Origin: a candidate division TA06 bacterium B3_TA06
GTDB lineage: Bacteria; Hydrothermota; Tepidihabitantia; B3-TA06
Assembly: GCA_005223075.1 (NCBI GenBank)
Contig: NJBO01000017.1
Span: forward strand, 1 to 39,842
Direction of reading: 5' to 3'
DNA length: 39,842 nt
The position numbers were made by a program, and so were the translations under genes. The notes under the pieces are model-generated. The model searched no databases and was not told the DNA's origin. It saw only the letters and a list, made by a program, of their open reading frames with translations. Positions 29,074 through 39,158 of this stretch are shown one piece after another; position 1 is the first letter of the stretch, and the number at the start of each line of letters is the position of its first letter.

Positions 29074-30480
29074 ATGTCACTTATTCGCAAGGCAGAGGAT
29101 AGCTTAAAGCGTGAGTGCGGGTTCAAGAGGGGAGCAAGCGTGCTTGTCGCGTGTTCTGGCGGGGCGGATTCCACCGCACTCCTGCACTTCCTTCACTCAC
29201 GTCGAAGAAGGCTCGGGATTGCTGATCTAGGCGTGTATCATCTCAATCACGGGCTTCGGGGAGCGGAGGCGGATGCGGACGAGGAATTCGTGGCGAATCT
29301 TGCCAAATCCCTCGATATCCCCTTCCATCCCGATCGTGCCGACGTTGCGGCGTACGCGGCAGAGCACGGGATATCCCATGAGATGGCGGGACGCAAGCTG
29401 CGCTATGCAGGATTGAACAGGCTGTTGGAATCGGAAGGTTGTGTTCCAAAGAAGGGTGGGTGTTACGGGTGTTACGGGTACGGGGCTTTGGGACATACAG
29501 CCAGTGACAATGCGGAGTGGATCCTTATCTCCCTCGTTCGTGGCAGGGCAGAGCCCTTTTTATGGGGCATCCCTGCAAAGCGTGGTCCGTTCATCCGTCC
29601 ACTTATCCGGTGTGCGCGTGCAGAAATTCTTGACTATTTGAAAACCCATCACCTATCCTTCCGCGAGGATTCGAGCAATGCCTCACTTTCATTTGACCGC
29701 AACCGTATCCGACACCGGATCATGCCCTTACTTAAGGAACTCAACCCCTCCCTTGAGGAGACCCTTTCCCGCACCCTCGAGGTCGGTGACCTCCTAAACT
29801 CCTCGCTTGATTCACAGGCAGCCGAGCTCCTAGAGCGTCTCGTTACGAGTAATGGTAGGACCAGCGAGCTTGACACTTCCGAGCTTTCAGGCTATAATCT
29901 TGTTACGCAACTTCGTGTTCTGAGGTTATTTGTGCCTTGGCTTGGGGCAAATGATCTGTTGGGCCTACTGCCCCTTGAGGTTGCCAAAGGGACGCGTGAG
30001 ATGGCGCGCGGCAAAGGCAAGAAGCTTTGCGCGTCCTATGATCGGTTGGTGCTTGAGGATTGCAAGGATCAACCCTTATGGGAGCCGTGCGTGTTGAGTG
30101 AGGCTAAGGATGTGTTAGTGCCGGGGCTTGGATGGCGACTGCGGGTCTATGAAGGTAAACGTGATGAATTCGCACCGCGCGATGATGTGGTATTCTTTGA
30201 CGCGAGTTTTATCAAGCCTCCATTCGTTGTTCGACCCTGGCGTGAAGGAGACAGGATAGTTCCGTTTGGCAGACGCGGTGAAGTCAAGCTCAAGCGGGTG
30301 TTTAGTGATAGGAAGGTACCACGCCGGATGCGTCGGTACTGGCCTTTGGTATGCAAGGATGATGAAGTGGTGTGGGCCGCCGGGCTTATTCGCTCTGCCG
30401 GGGCCCCTGTAACCAGTTCAACACGTAAGTTGACGATTTTGACTCTTTTGAGAGGTGAAGATGGCAAACAAACCGCCTAA
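29074..30480 (+). CDS. tilS: tRNA(Ile) lysidine synthetase
   Basis: A 468-residue ATP-pyrophosphatase that converts cytidine-34 of the CAU-anticodon tRNA-Ile to lysidine, so it reads AUA. The PP-loop SGGADSTALLHFL is near residue 28, with GVYHLNHGLRGAEADADEEF near 56 and ALGHTASDNAEWILISLVRG near 143. The C-terminal lysidine domain is complete (RPWREGDRIVPFGRRG, FSDRKVPRRMRRYWPLV). Between the tRNA-binding helix and the ALGHT motif lies GCVPKKGGCYGCYGYG, encoded partly by the GTGTTACGG minisatellite, an insert absent from typical TilS. The start ATG follows uppP directly; the end overlaps ftsH by 20 bp. Confidence 0.95.
   Translation: MSLIRKAEDSLKRECGFKRGASVLVACSGGADSTALLHFLHSRRRRLGIADLGVYHLNHGLRGAEADADEEFVANLAKSLDIPFHPDRADVAAYAAEHGISHEMAGRKLRYAGLNRLLESEGCVPKKGGCYGCYGYGALGHTASDNAEWILISLVRGRAEPFLWGIPAKRGPFIRPLIRCARAEILDYLKTHHLSFREDSSNASLSFDRNRIRHRIMPLLKELNPSLEETLSRTLEVGDLLNSSLDSQAAELLERLVTSNGRTSELDTSELSGYNLVTQLRVLRLFVPWLGANDLLGLLPLEVAKGTREMARGKGKKLCASYDRLVLEDCKDQPLWEPCVLSEAKDVLVPGLGWRLRVYEGKRDEFAPRDDVVFFDASFIKPPFVVRPWREGDRIVPFGRRGEVKLKRVFSDRKVPRRMRRYWPLVCKDDEVVWAAGLIRSAGAPVTSSTRKLTILTLLRGEDGKQTA
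29456..29483 (+). repeat. In-frame minisatellite in tilS
   Basis: GTGTTACGG at 29460-29468 and 29469-29477, then a partial GTACGG. It encodes Gly-Cys-Tyr repeats, a different frame of the same 9-mer as in the PHP phosphatase. Confidence 0.8.
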
Positions 30481-32422
30481 GGCGGGTTCAAGCAGACTGC
30501 GTACTATTATTATCTGGGGTGCGCTGGGGTCGTTATTTATACTAGGTTACTATCTGTTTGTTTTTCGCCCCCGGCGGACCCCTGAGATCCCCTACAGTGA
30601 GTTCCGCCAGCGGCTTGACAAGCTTTCCTCGGCGACGATCTCAGAACGCCAGATAACCGGCGAGTTCCTCGCCGAGGAGACAGTTCCGACTGTCCGGCAA
30701 GAGCAGGTCACAACAAAGCGCTTCAAGGTGAGGATTCCCTTTGATGATCAGAAACTTGTAGAGGAGCTCCTAGTCTTGGGCGTCAATGTCAGTTCTCAGA
30801 ACCGTGTCCAGTGGGTGAGCATCCTTTTATCCATCGCTCCCTGGGTGCTGATTATCGGGTTCTGGTTTATGATAATGAGGCAGTCACAGGCCGGGGCCTC
30901 CAAGGCGTTTCAGTTCGGGAAGAGCAAGGTGAGGATCTCTACCGAGACCCGCCCCGACGTTACCTTTGATGATGTAGCCGGGATAGAGGAGGCCAAGGAG
31001 GAGCTGGAAGAGATAATCGAGTTCCTGCGCTCGCCGCGCAAGTTCAGCCGCCTTGGCGGCCGCATCCCAAAGGGGGTGCTGCTTGTCGGGGCGCCAGGTA
31101 CAGGCAAGACCCTTCTTGCACGTGCGGTAGCCGGTGAGGCGAGCGTTCCGTTCCTGTCTATCTCCGGGTCGGACTTCGTAGAGCTTTTTGTCGGCGTTGG
31201 CGCCTCGCGCGTGCGAGACCTGTTCGAGCAGGGCAAGCGTCATGCCCCCTGCATCATATTCATAGACGAGATAGACGCTGTTGGGCGTCAGCGCGGAGCA
31301 GGGCTGGGCGGTGGCCACGACGAGCGGGAGCAGACCCTTAATCAGCTTCTTGTGGAGATGGACGGCTTTGAGACCTCTGCAGGCATTATCTTCATGGCAG
31401 CCACCAACCGTCCTGACATCCTCGATCCGGCACTTCTGCGCCCGGGTCGCTTTGACCGAAAGGTGATCTTGCCTCAGCCGGACGTCCGTGGCCGGGAGGG
31501 AATCCTCAAAATAAAGGTTCAACGTATACCGCTTTCTGGGGACGTTGACCTTTCCGTTCTGGCACGCGGTACGCCCGGATTCACCGGTGCAGACCTTGAA
31601 AACATGGTTAACGAGGCCGCCCTTCTCGCTGCGCGTCGCAACCGCAGTGAGGTTACAGCTCAGGATTTCGAAGACGCAAAGGACAAGGTCCTTATGGGTG
31701 CCGAGCGCCGAAGCCTGCTACTCTCTGCGGAGGAGAAGCGCCGCACCGCATATCACGAGGCGGGTCATGCCCTTGTCTCCCGCATGATCCCCGGTATGGA
31801 CCCCATACATAAAGTCACCATAATCCCACGCGGCATGGCCCTCGGGGTTACCCAGCCTCTGCCCATCGATGAACGCAAGATATACCCCAAGGAGTTCTGT
31901 GAGGCACAGATTGCGTTCATGTTGGGAGGCCGCGCGGCGGAGGAGAATGTCTTCGGTGACCTCTCCACCGGGGCCGCAAATGACCTGGAGAAGACAACCA
32001 TCCTTGCTCGCAAGATGGTCTGCGAGTGGGGGATGAGCACCAAGCTTGGCCCACTGACGTTCGGCAAGGTGGAGGCGGAGATCTTCTTAGGCCGAGAGAT
32101 GGGAATGCATCGCAACTACAGCGAGAAGACAGCACAGCTCATTGATTCCGAGATTCGAGCGATAATCGAAGGTCAGCATAAACGTGCTCAGAGGATCATC
32201 GAAAAGAATGTCAAGAAGCTGCGGGCGCTTGCCGATGCACTTATCAAGCAAGAGACCCTTAACTCAATGCAGGTTGATAAGATACTGGGACTTACCAAGG
32301 GTGCCAAGCGTAAAACTGGCTCAGCTAAGGTGAAGAAAACCCCTAAGGCCACTCAAACGTCTAATAAAAAGGTGCCGAGTTCGAGGTCTGCAAAGGCGGG
32401 AAGTGGACCCAGAAAGAGTTAA
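30461..32422 (+). CDS. ftsH: ATP-dependent zinc metalloprotease FtsH
   Basis: A 653-residue membrane-anchored AAA+ protease that degrades unstable membrane and soluble proteins as a hexamer. Two membrane helices ([19 protein letters not shown] and [20 protein letters not shown]) flank a periplasmic domain. The AAA domain has Walker A GAPGTGKT near residue 210, Walker [12 protein letters not shown], the second region of homology with [20 protein letters not shown], and the pore motif [17 protein letters not shown]. The zinc site HEAGH is near 432. The C-terminal tail is Lys-rich and low-complexity. The start is ATG 30461, behind AGAGGTGAAG. Confidence 0.97.
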   Translation: MANKPPKAGSSRLRTIIIWGALGSLFILGYYLFVFRPRRTPEIPYSEFRQRLDKLSSATISERQITGEFLAEETVPTVRQEQVTTKRFKVRIPFDDQKLVEELLVLGVNVSSQNRVQWVSILLSIAPWVLIIGFWFMIMRQSQAGASKAFQFGKSKVRISTETRPDVTFDDVAGIEEAKEELEEIIEFLRSPRKFSRLGGRIPKGVLLVGAPGTGKTLLARAVAGEASVPFLSISGSDFVELFVGVGASRVRDLFEQGKRHAPCIIFIDEIDAVGRQRGAGLGGGHDEREQTLNQLLVEMDGFETSAGIIFMAATNRPDILDPALLRPGRFDRKVILPQPDVRGREGILKIKVQRIPLSGDVDLSVLARGTPGFTGADLENMVNEAALLAARRNRSEVTAQDFEDAKDKVLMGAERRSLLLSAEEKRRTAYHEAGHALVSRMIPGMDPIHKVTIIPRGMALGVTQPLPIDERKIYPKEFCEAQIAFMLGGRAAEENVFGDLSTGAANDLEKTTILARKMVCEWGMSTKLGPLTFGKVEAEIFLGREMGMHRNYSEKTAQLIDSEIRAIIEGQHKRAQRIIEKNVKKLRALADALIKQETLNSMQVDKILGLTKGAKRKTGSAKVKKTPKATQTSNKKVPSSRSAKAGSGPRKS

Positions 32423-32966
32423 GGCAGCCGTCCGGGAGCTCCTTGAGGCGGCAGGGGAGGATCCCTCCAGGGCAGGGTTGAAGTATACCCCGCAGGCGGT
32501 GGCGAGGATGCTGCCGGAGATCCTTGCCGGGTTGGGACGCGATCCACGCCAGGTACTTAAAACCTATACCGCACCCAACCAGGATGAGATGATACTCGTA
32601 AAGGATATACCCTTCTACTCCATCTGCGAGCACCATCTCCTGCCTTTCTTCGGCAAGGCACATCTGGCCTATATACCTCGCGAAAACCGCATCACCGGTT
32701 TCGGGGATATCGTTCGTTTCATTGACATCCTTACCAAGCGGCCTCAGATCCAGGAGCGGTTGACCACCGAGGTGGCCGATATCTTCAACGAGGTGCTTCA
32801 TCCTTTGGGGGTGATGGTGGTTATAGAAGCCGAGCACCTATGCGTTACTATGCGCGGGGTAAAGAAACCCGGAACCCTTACCCTTACCTCGGCGATGCGC
32901 GGGGCGTTCCGACAGGCAAAAACGCGCGCTGAGGCGCTCTCATTGATGAAGGGGCTGAGGTTGTGA
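32403..32966 (+). CDS. folE: GTP cyclohydrolase I
   Basis: A 187-residue enzyme that opens the GTP ring to make dihydroneopterin triphosphate, the first step of folate synthesis. The zinc ligands are in the motif [20 protein letters not shown] (Cys near residue 75, His near 78) and in [15 protein letters not shown] (Cys near 146). The start is GTG 32403, overlapping the ftsH end by 20 bp. folP follows with a one-base overlap, so the folate genes are in one operon. Confidence 0.97.
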   Translation: MDPERVKAAVRELLEAAGEDPSRAGLKYTPQAVARMLPEILAGLGRDPRQVLKTYTAPNQDEMILVKDIPFYSICEHHLLPFFGKAHLAYIPRENRITGFGDIVRFIDILTKRPQIQERLTTEVADIFNEVLHPLGVMVVIEAEHLCVTMRGVKKPGTLTLTSAMRGAFRQAKTRAEALSLMKGLRL

Positions 32967-34165
32967 TGCTTTTGCGGCCTCTTGTGGTAATCTCACGCGA
33001 AGAGTGCGAGGAGGAGCTGCGAAGAGTAGAGGTCGACCACTCCTGTATAGATGTATTTATAGAAAAAAGAGATTCGTTTCTTTTAAAGATTACAGGGCTT
33101 TCAACCCCTGCGGCAAATATCCTCAAGCAGATCGCTATATCGTTTGGGGCAGACGTGGCGGTTCATCGCGAGGTTATCACCGGGAAAGTGGATTGCTCCG
33201 ACGCCATCTTCATGGGTACGAAGCGCCAACTGCGACGGACGGTCTTAGCACTCTCCAGCCAACCCTTCGGTCTTGCCGGGTTGGAGCGGCAGGTAGTCGA
33301 GCTCCTTAGCCGTCTGGATAAGCTGCCCGCAGCGATCGATCTGCCCCTAGGCAGGTTGACCTTTGATCGCCCGCTTATCATGGGTGTTCTTAACGTGACC
33401 CCGGACTCGTTCTCAGACGGCGGCCTCTTCCTTGAACCGGACGCCGCTCGTAGACGTATAGATGAGATGATCGAGCAAGGGGCTGATATAGTAGACGTGG
33501 GTGCAGAGTCAACCCGTCCGGGCTCCGATCCGGTTCCCGTATCCGAGCAGTTGAGGCGGCTTTCTTCGATCTTTGATCATCTCCAGACTCGACACGTTCT
33601 GTGGTCTATAGATACCACCAATCCAGATGTTGCTCGTGCCGCTCTCGATAAGGGGGCCTCGATTGTAAACAACGTGTCGGGCGGGACAAATCCAGCCCTC
33701 TGGCAGCTGGCTGGAGAGTACTGTGCCGCATTTGTGCTCATGCACATCCAGGGAACGCCGAAGATCATGCAACAGGACCCACACTACGACGACTTCAACG
33801 CCGAACTCTTCCGGTTCTTTTCCACCAAGCTTGAAGAGATCCAGGCCTCGGATTTCCCGCGTGATCGCGTGATTATTGATCCGGGCATCGGTTTCGGCAA
33901 GCGCGTTCACGATAACACAGCGGCCATCCGCAGATTGGGTGAGCTGCGTGCCTTTGGATTGCCGATACTCCTGGGAGCATCCCGTAAGTCCTTCCTGGGC
34001 AAGCTCCTTGGGCTTGAGGTTAATGACAGGCTGGAAGCCTCCCTGGCTTCAGCGGTTCTGGCGTTCGCGGGCGGCGCTAATATCCTCAGGGTGCACGACG
34101 TCAGCCAAACGAGAAAAGCCATGGATGCAGCCGCCGCGATCCGGTCCGCCAACGGGGAAGAGTGA
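32966..34165 (+). CDS. folP: Dihydropteroate synthase with N-terminal extension
   Basis: A 399-residue protein that joins p-aminobenzoate to the pterin to make dihydropteroate. The catalytic TIM barrel occupies residues about 125-390: LIMGVLNVTPDSFSDGGLF, DIVDVGAESTRPGSDPV, SIDTTNPDVARAAL, NNVSGG, LMHIQGTPKIMQ, DPGIGFGK, GASRKSFLGKL, RVHDV. About 120 extra residues at the N-terminus (RPLVVISREECEEELRRVEV...) are not part of the usual enzyme. They resemble a separate small domain seen in some archaeal-like or Gram-positive FolP proteins, but I cannot name it. The start is ATG 32966 (TGATG overlap with folE). Confidence 0.94.
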   Translation: MLLRPLVVISREECEEELRRVEVDHSCIDVFIEKRDSFLLKITGLSTPAANILKQIAISFGADVAVHREVITGKVDCSDAIFMGTKRQLRRTVLALSSQPFGLAGLERQVVELLSRLDKLPAAIDLPLGRLTFDRPLIMGVLNVTPDSFSDGGLFLEPDAARRRIDEMIEQGADIVDVGAESTRPGSDPVPVSEQLRRLSSIFDHLQTRHVLWSIDTTNPDVARAALDKGASIVNNVSGGTNPALWQLAGEYCAAFVLMHIQGTPKIMQQDPHYDDFNAELFRFFSTKLEEIQASDFPRDRVIIDPGIGFGKRVHDNTAAIRRLGELRAFGLPILLGASRKSFLGKLLGLEVNDRLEASLASAVLAFAGGANILRVHDVSQTRKAMDAAAAIRSANGEE

Positions 34166-34923
34166 TGGTAGATATCCTTCGCCCTAACCTTATAGACTTC
34201 ATAGACGTTGGGGTGGTGGCGGTGATCGTCTATCTTTTCCTCGCGTTCATCAAGGGAACGCGGGCGTTTCAGATACTTATCGGGCTGCTCTTAATCTTCG
34301 TTGTCTCAATCCTGGCCCGAACCTTTAACCTGAGTGCTCTCTCTCTGATTCTCGATTCGCTAATGGCTATCTGGATCATCGCGTTCGTTATCCTTTTTCA
34401 GCCTGAGATCCGCAACGCGTTGGCGCGAATGGGACGCTATAGGTTGCTTCGCTTCCTTGTGCGCTCGGTCGAGCAGCTGGCTGTTTCAGAGATAGTAAAG
34501 GCGGTGCAGGAGATGTGCAAACGCAAGATCGGTGCGTTGATTGTCTTTGAACGGGATATAGACCTGGGGGAGTATGTTCAGACCGGCACTCGCCTGGATG
34601 CCAAGGTCTCCGCAGCCCTCATAACCTCCCTTTTTACCCCGCCCTCACCTCTGCATGACGGCGCTTGCATCATCAGGAGCGACAAGATCGTGGCCGCGGC
34701 ATGTATACTGCCTGTTAGCAAGGAGCCCTGGGTTGAGGATTACTACGGTATGCGTCACCGAGCCGCACTGGGGATATGTTCGGTTTCGGACGCGATCTCG
34801 GTAGCCGTTAGTGAAGAGACCGGAGGTGTGAGTGTCGGGATGGAGGGAAAGCTTTACGCGAACCTTGAGGTGAAGGAGTTGACCACCTACCTTGAGAAGG
34901 TTTACGCCAAGGAGGAGAGATGA
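34165..34923 (+). CDS. cdaA: Diadenylate cyclase, CdaA type
   Basis: A 252-residue membrane enzyme that makes cyclic di-AMP from two ATP. Three N-terminal helices (VGVVAVIVYLFLAFIKG, FQILIGLLLIFVVSILAR, LILDSLMAIWIIAFVILFQP) precede the DAC domain, with the DGA motif in SPLHDGACII near residue 170 and the RHR motif in YYGMRHRAALGI near 195. It overlaps folP by one base and the DUF2723 gene by four. No cdaR partner is present, which differs from the usual Firmicutes arrangement. c-di-AMP normally controls potassium and osmolyte transport; the Kef-type antiporter in this window is a conceivable target, but that is inference. Confidence 0.96.
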   Translation: MVDILRPNLIDFIDVGVVAVIVYLFLAFIKGTRAFQILIGLLLIFVVSILARTFNLSALSLILDSLMAIWIIAFVILFQPEIRNALARMGRYRLLRFLVRSVEQLAVSEIVKAVQEMCKRKIGALIVFERDIDLGEYVQTGTRLDAKVSAALITSLFTPPSPLHDGACIIRSDKIVAAACILPVSKEPWVEDYYGMRHRAALGICSVSDAISVAVSEETGGVSVGMEGKLYANLEVKELTTYLEKVYAKEER

Positions 34924-37900
34924 ATCAACGCCGGATAGACTGGCTTGCAGCCGGTATTATTTTTATCGTGGCCCTGGTTATATATCTTTTGACCGTCTCA
35001 CCCACGGTGGCGTTCTGGGATGTGGGCGAGTTCATCGCCTGTTCGGCAAACCTGGGTGTGCCGCATCCGCCCGGGACACCGCTTTACGTGCTTATCGGAC
35101 GTATCTTTTCCTTGATCCCGATATCTGCAGAGATCGCGTTCCGTATCAACTTCATAAGCGTCCTTACCGCGGCGCTGTCCGCGGCATTGGTTGTGCTCAT
35201 AACGAGCCGTGTTACCCGTTCCTTCAAGAAGGGAAATCCTACAGAGAAGATTAGGTGGGTACCGACCGTCGTGGGTGTGGTTGGCGCCTTATTCACCATC
35301 TTTGCCTTCTCAATGTGGGAGAATGCACTTGAGGCTGAGGTCTACGCGCCTTCGGCGTTTATAGGGTTGCTTATCGTCTACCTTGCGATCGTATGGCGTG
35401 AACGGACTGAACATGCAAAGGAGAAAAGGCCGGGGCTCCCCCTACCCAAAGCCGACAACCGCCTGATGCTTTTGGCGTTCTATATTGTCATGCTCGCCGC
35501 AGGTATTCACCTTACCCCTGTGATGATCCTGTTCGCACTCATCCCCTTCATAATCCTGGTCAATCACCGCTTGCTGCCGACCTTCTTTTTGGGTGTGCTG
35601 GCTCTTGCCTTTATGCTTTTTGAACCCGGCTGGCCTCAGCTTGCGGTTGTTGCCCTGTTTGCCGTCTATTTCTTTGTTCAGGCGGTTGGTTCAAAGAAAG
35701 GCTCTGGGCCGGCGTTTGTTTTCGGGGGGGCTTACGCGCTGCTTATCCTGCTCGCGGCGCTTAAGGTGGGACCGGTGATCTTGATAGCAGGGGTTGTTTT
35801 ACTTACAGTTGCATTCTTCTATGCTGGCAAGAAGTATGATGTGGATCTGAAGTTCTTCCTTTTGGGTGCTCTGGTGATTGTGATGGCCGCTTCGGTGCAG
35901 TTCTACCTTATGGTGCGCGCTCAGCAACATCCCTCGATCAACATGGTTAACCCCTCCACATGGGATCGCTTCATTTCGGTTCTGCGCCGTGAGCAATACG
36001 GGCGTCCAACGGTCCAGAATCAGATATGGCCTCGCAAGACGGTTGTTCATCCAGATACGGGTCAGCCGACAGGTGTGGGAGTAATAGCGGGTCTCTTCTG
36101 GCAGATAGTGTTTTACTTCAAGTACTTCTTCTGGCAGTGGGGATTGCAGAATCTTGCCGGGAAGTCGGCGCTTACGGTCATCGCACGCGCCCTTCTTGCT
36201 GCAGTCCCAGTAATCCTCGGCGTCTTTGGACTCTACTCGCTGGCCAAACGGGACCGCAAGCTGTTCTGGCTGCTTCTTACTACCTTCCTGGTCGCTTCCT
36301 TCGGCCTTGTTATCTATCTGAATATGCGTTTCGGACACACAGGTCCCCTGCCCAAGGGTATGGCAGGCCTGCCTCAGGAGGTGCGCGAACGTGACTACTT
36401 CTTTACGTTCAGCTACGTCTTCTGGGGACTCTTCACAGGCTTCGGTGTCTTTGAGATAGTGACTTCGATTAAGGAGTCTTTGCGCAAAAAGATAGCGTCT
36501 CGTGTTGCTGCAATAACTGTAAGCTCAGCGGGAGCTGTATTCGCCCTCCTCATCGGCTTTGTAAACCTTCCGATGCTCACAAGGCACGGTGACTGGATAC
36601 CGCTTGAATACGGTTACAACCTGCTTGCATCCTGCGAGGAGCCATCAGTGATCCTCACCAACGGCGACAACGACACCTTCCCATTGTGGTTCGTGCAGGA
36701 GGTCCCATCTACCCGTTATGAGAACAACTCCAAGCCATACAAACACGGTGTTGTCAACGCTAATCTCTCGCTACTCAACACCCCGTGGTATATAGAGAAG
36801 CTCAAGCGCAAGGGTGCACCTGTATCCTTTGTTTACGAATCCAGGAACGAGAAGGTTGCGCTTACTCGCAATATGCAGGCTTCGGCAGGGATCGGAGGGG
36901 CTGTTGTATGGGAGGGGTATGTGGCCCATCCGCCCATCAAGAAGCGCACCTTTGAGCTCTCCCGCAACACTCAGACAATCAAGGCGGATAGAAAGGGCAG
37001 GCTGCGTGATCCCAACCGCAGGGTTGTAGGAAGGGTTGAGCACAAGACTGGTCGAGTGACGTTGAATCTCACGCCGTCGGATATTCAGGGTGACAGGGCC
37101 TACATCACGGCAAGCTATGGCTCAGGGGAGATAGAGAACCTGCCTTCTCACGTCTTTGTGAGCCGCACGAAGGTTGTGATGCTTGCAGACATCATGATCA
37201 GGGATATGATCGCGACCAACTCGGGCAAGGTTTATGCTGATTCCGAAAAGGTCGCTGTCTCCGGATTCTCTACCAAGATTCCGCTTGACTACTTGTTGCC
37301 CCAAGAGGTTTTCGCCGAGCATGTTCTCAGCAACTATAACGAAGGGATGATGCCTATATACTTTTCCACAACCGTCTCTCCGGGTCGAGTCAAGAAATAC
37401 GCCCCTTATCTTATTCAGGAGGCCTTAGTCTATCGTGTTCGCAGGGCACCTGAGGAGGAGTTGACCCGTGTCCGGCCTGCGATTGACGTGGATCGTTCCT
37501 ATGAGATCTTTACCGAGGAGTTTATGATGAAGTCAATACTCGATCCCCGGGTGCGCCGGAGCGGTCAGACGCGCGGACTCTTCATCAACTACGGGATAGC
37601 GATGCAGGAGATAGCCGAGAAGTTGGTTTTTATGGGACAAGCCAGAAAGGCTTACGAGTTCGCCAAGATTATAGACTCCTTTAAGGTAGAAGAGGCTGTG
37701 CGCCGCGTCTTTCTCATGAACCTTTACGTGTTCGCGCGCCAGGCCGGTGCGGATGAAGATGCCGAGCGCTACTACCAGGAGATGGAGTCCAAGGGATGGC
37801 TTGACTCACAGTTCCATATACGTCAGGGGATAACCTATGCGCGTGCGGGGGATACCGTCCTTGCCGAGCAGGAGCTCAAGCGGGCATACGCCAAGGCCAC

Positions 37901-38159
37901 AAGAGAGAATCCACAGGGTTTCGTGAGTCTTGTAATGTTCTATCTTGAAACTGTGAAGGATTCCGCCAAGGCACGTGAGCTTGTGGATGCTTGGGACGGG
38001 CGCTTCTCTGGCCACGAGTTGAGCTTCCGACTATACCTGGATTACCTGGGTGAACCCGGAGAGGCGTTGCGTGTCCTTGAGTATATCATCCGGGCTCATC
38101 CCGGCGAGATGCAGCTTATAAAGCTGCGCGACAGCCTGAAGGCTCAATACAACCTTTAA
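34920..38159 (+). CDS. DUF2723 family membrane protein (predicted glycosyltransferase)
   Basis: A 1079-residue protein. The N-terminal signature WDVGEFIACSANLGVPHPPG, with its Asp-Gly-Glu group, is characteristic of DUF2723, a GT-C-fold family related to protein O-mannosyltransferases. About 14 hydrophobic helices run to residue 560 or so. A large extracytoplasmic region follows (LTNGDNDTFPLWFVQEV), and residues about 880-1070 form helical TPR-like repeats (MGQARKAYEFAKIIDSF, GDTVLAEQELKRAYAKA). It would transfer sugar from a lipid donor at the outer face of the inner membrane. The acceptor is unknown. The 4-bp overlap with cdaA suggests translational coupling. Confidence 0.88.
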   Translation: MNQRRIDWLAAGIIFIVALVIYLLTVSPTVAFWDVGEFIACSANLGVPHPPGTPLYVLIGRIFSLIPISAEIAFRINFISVLTAALSAALVVLITSRVTRSFKKGNPTEKIRWVPTVVGVVGALFTIFAFSMWENALEAEVYAPSAFIGLLIVYLAIVWRERTEHAKEKRPGLPLPKADNRLMLLAFYIVMLAAGIHLTPVMILFALIPFIILVNHRLLPTFFLGVLALAFMLFEPGWPQLAVVALFAVYFFVQAVGSKKGSGPAFVFGGAYALLILLAALKVGPVILIAGVVLLTVAFFYAGKKYDVDLKFFLLGALVIVMAASVQFYLMVRAQQHPSINMVNPSTWDRFISVLRREQYGRPTVQNQIWPRKTVVHPDTGQPTGVGVIAGLFWQIVFYFKYFFWQWGLQNLAGKSALTVIARALLAAVPVILGVFGLYSLAKRDRKLFWLLLTTFLVASFGLVIYLNMRFGHTGPLPKGMAGLPQEVRERDYFFTFSYVFWGLFTGFGVFEIVTSIKESLRKKIASRVAAITVSSAGAVFALLIGFVNLPMLTRHGDWIPLEYGYNLLASCEEPSVILTNGDNDTFPLWFVQEVPSTRYENNSKPYKHGVVNANLSLLNTPWYIEKLKRKGAPVSFVYESRNEKVALTRNMQASAGIGGAVVWEGYVAHPPIKKRTFELSRNTQTIKADRKGRLRDPNRRVVGRVEHKTGRVTLNLTPSDIQGDRAYITASYGSGEIENLPSHVFVSRTKVVMLADIMIRDMIATNSGKVYADSEKVAVSGFSTKIPLDYLLPQEVFAEHVLSNYNEGMMPIYFSTTVSPGRVKKYAPYLIQEALVYRVRRAPEEELTRVRPAIDVDRSYEIFTEEFMMKSILDPRVRRSGQTRGLFINYGIAMQEIAEKLVFMGQARKAYEFAKIIDSFKVEEAVRRVFLMNLYVFARQAGADEDAERYYQEMESKGWLDSQFHIRQGITYARAGDTVLAEQELKRAYAKATRENPQGFVSLVMFYLETVKDSAKARELVDAWDGRFSGHELSFRLYLDYLGEPGEALRVLEYIIRAHPGEMQLIKLRDSLKAQYNL

Positions 38160-38169
38160 GGAGGCGACG

Positions 38170-39066
38170 ATGATCCGATCTCTTGCCGAGCTTAAGGCTC
38201 AGGCCAAGAAATTAGGTCCAAGACGATGTGTTGTTGCCGCGGCTGCAGATCCGGTAACGCTCCAGGCGCTTTCGGCAGCCCAGAAAGAAGGCATAGCCAA
38301 AGGTGTGTTGTGCGGACCAGCAGATAAGATAAGCCAGGCCGTGAAGAAGGCCGGGGTCTCGCTTGATGGATTCGAGATCAAGGATTGCTCCAACGAGGAA
38401 GCGGCGATCGTTGCAGTCGAAGAGGTTCGTAGCGCCGGCGATTTCCTCTTAAAGGGGCATCTACCCACCTCAAGCTTCCTGGGCGCGGTACTCGATAAAG
38501 AAAAGGGGCTTCGAACCGGCAGGGTGCTTTCACACATAGCCATACTTGAACCCGCCTCTTTAGGTCGTCTCCTCCTCGTCTCCGACGGCGGCATGAACAT
38601 CACACCAGACCTTGTAACCAAGCTGGATATCATCAACAACGCGATCGAGATGGCGCATTCCTTAGGCATCTCAGAACCCAAGGTTGCACTTTTGGCAGCT
38701 GTGGAGTCTGTCAACCCGAAGATGGTCGAGACACTGGCGTGGGCCCAGATAACCCAGATGGCCGCACGCAAGCAGATAGCCGGTGCTTTGGTTGACGGCC
38801 CTCTGGCCCTTGACCTTGCGGTATCCGAGGAGGCTGTAAAGATTAAGGGAGTTGCGAGTGATGTGGCCGGTAAGGCGGATGTGCTGATCGTGCACGACAT
38901 CGCCGTGGGGAACATCTTTGCAAAGGGGCTTATCTACCTGGGTGGGGCTAAGGCATGCGGGATCGTGGCAGGTGCTGCCAGGCCGGTGGTGATGCTTTCC
39001 CGGGCAGACGACGCGGAGACCAAGCTCAACTCGATCGCCCTGGGGGCGGTAGCCAGCGTGGTGTAA
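38170..39066 (+). CDS. ptb: Phosphate butyryltransferase/acetyltransferase family
   Basis: A 298-residue enzyme that interconverts acyl-CoA and acyl phosphate. Family features are FLLKGHLPTSSFLGAVLDKE, a LSHIAILEPASLGRLLLVSD segment, DGGMNITPDL, VALLAAVESVNPKMVETL and DGPLALDLAVSEEAVKIKGV. This set, and the size, fit phosphate butyryltransferase (Ptb) rather than the larger phosphotransacetylase. It is usually paired with butyrate kinase (buk), which may lie beyond the IS. A strong ribosome site (TAAGGAGGCG) precedes ATG 38170; the gene is ten bases from the DUF2723 gene. Confidence 0.93.
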   Translation: MIRSLAELKAQAKKLGPRRCVVAAAADPVTLQALSAAQKEGIAKGVLCGPADKISQAVKKAGVSLDGFEIKDCSNEEAAIVAVEEVRSAGDFLLKGHLPTSSFLGAVLDKEKGLRTGRVLSHIAILEPASLGRLLLVSDGGMNITPDLVTKLDIINNAIEMAHSLGISEPKVALLAAVESVNPKMVETLAWAQITQMAARKQIAGALVDGPLALDLAVSEEAVKIKGVASDVAGKADVLIVHDIAVGNIFAKGLIYLGGAKACGIVAGAARPVVMLSRADDAETKLNSIALGAVASVV

Positions 39067-39124
39067 ATCGGGTTCAGGGAAGGTGGAGTAACTCTCGGAC
39101 GTCCTGCGATTTGGCTATAACCGA

Positions 39125-39152
39125 TTGACGTTTCCTGCGCTTCCCTTAAAAA
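39125..39152 (+). promoter_or_regulatory. Candidate promoter after ptb
   Basis: TTGACG (39125-39130), a 16-bp spacer and TAAAAA (39147-39152). It fits the window's geometry, and no ORF starts nearby. Confidence 0.5.
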
Positions 39153-39158
39153 AGGATA

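Noticed and set aside
38199-38915. A 238-codon minus-strand frame over ptb
   Set aside because: Shadow of ptb with biased composition and no motifs; ptb has clear family features and a ribosome site.
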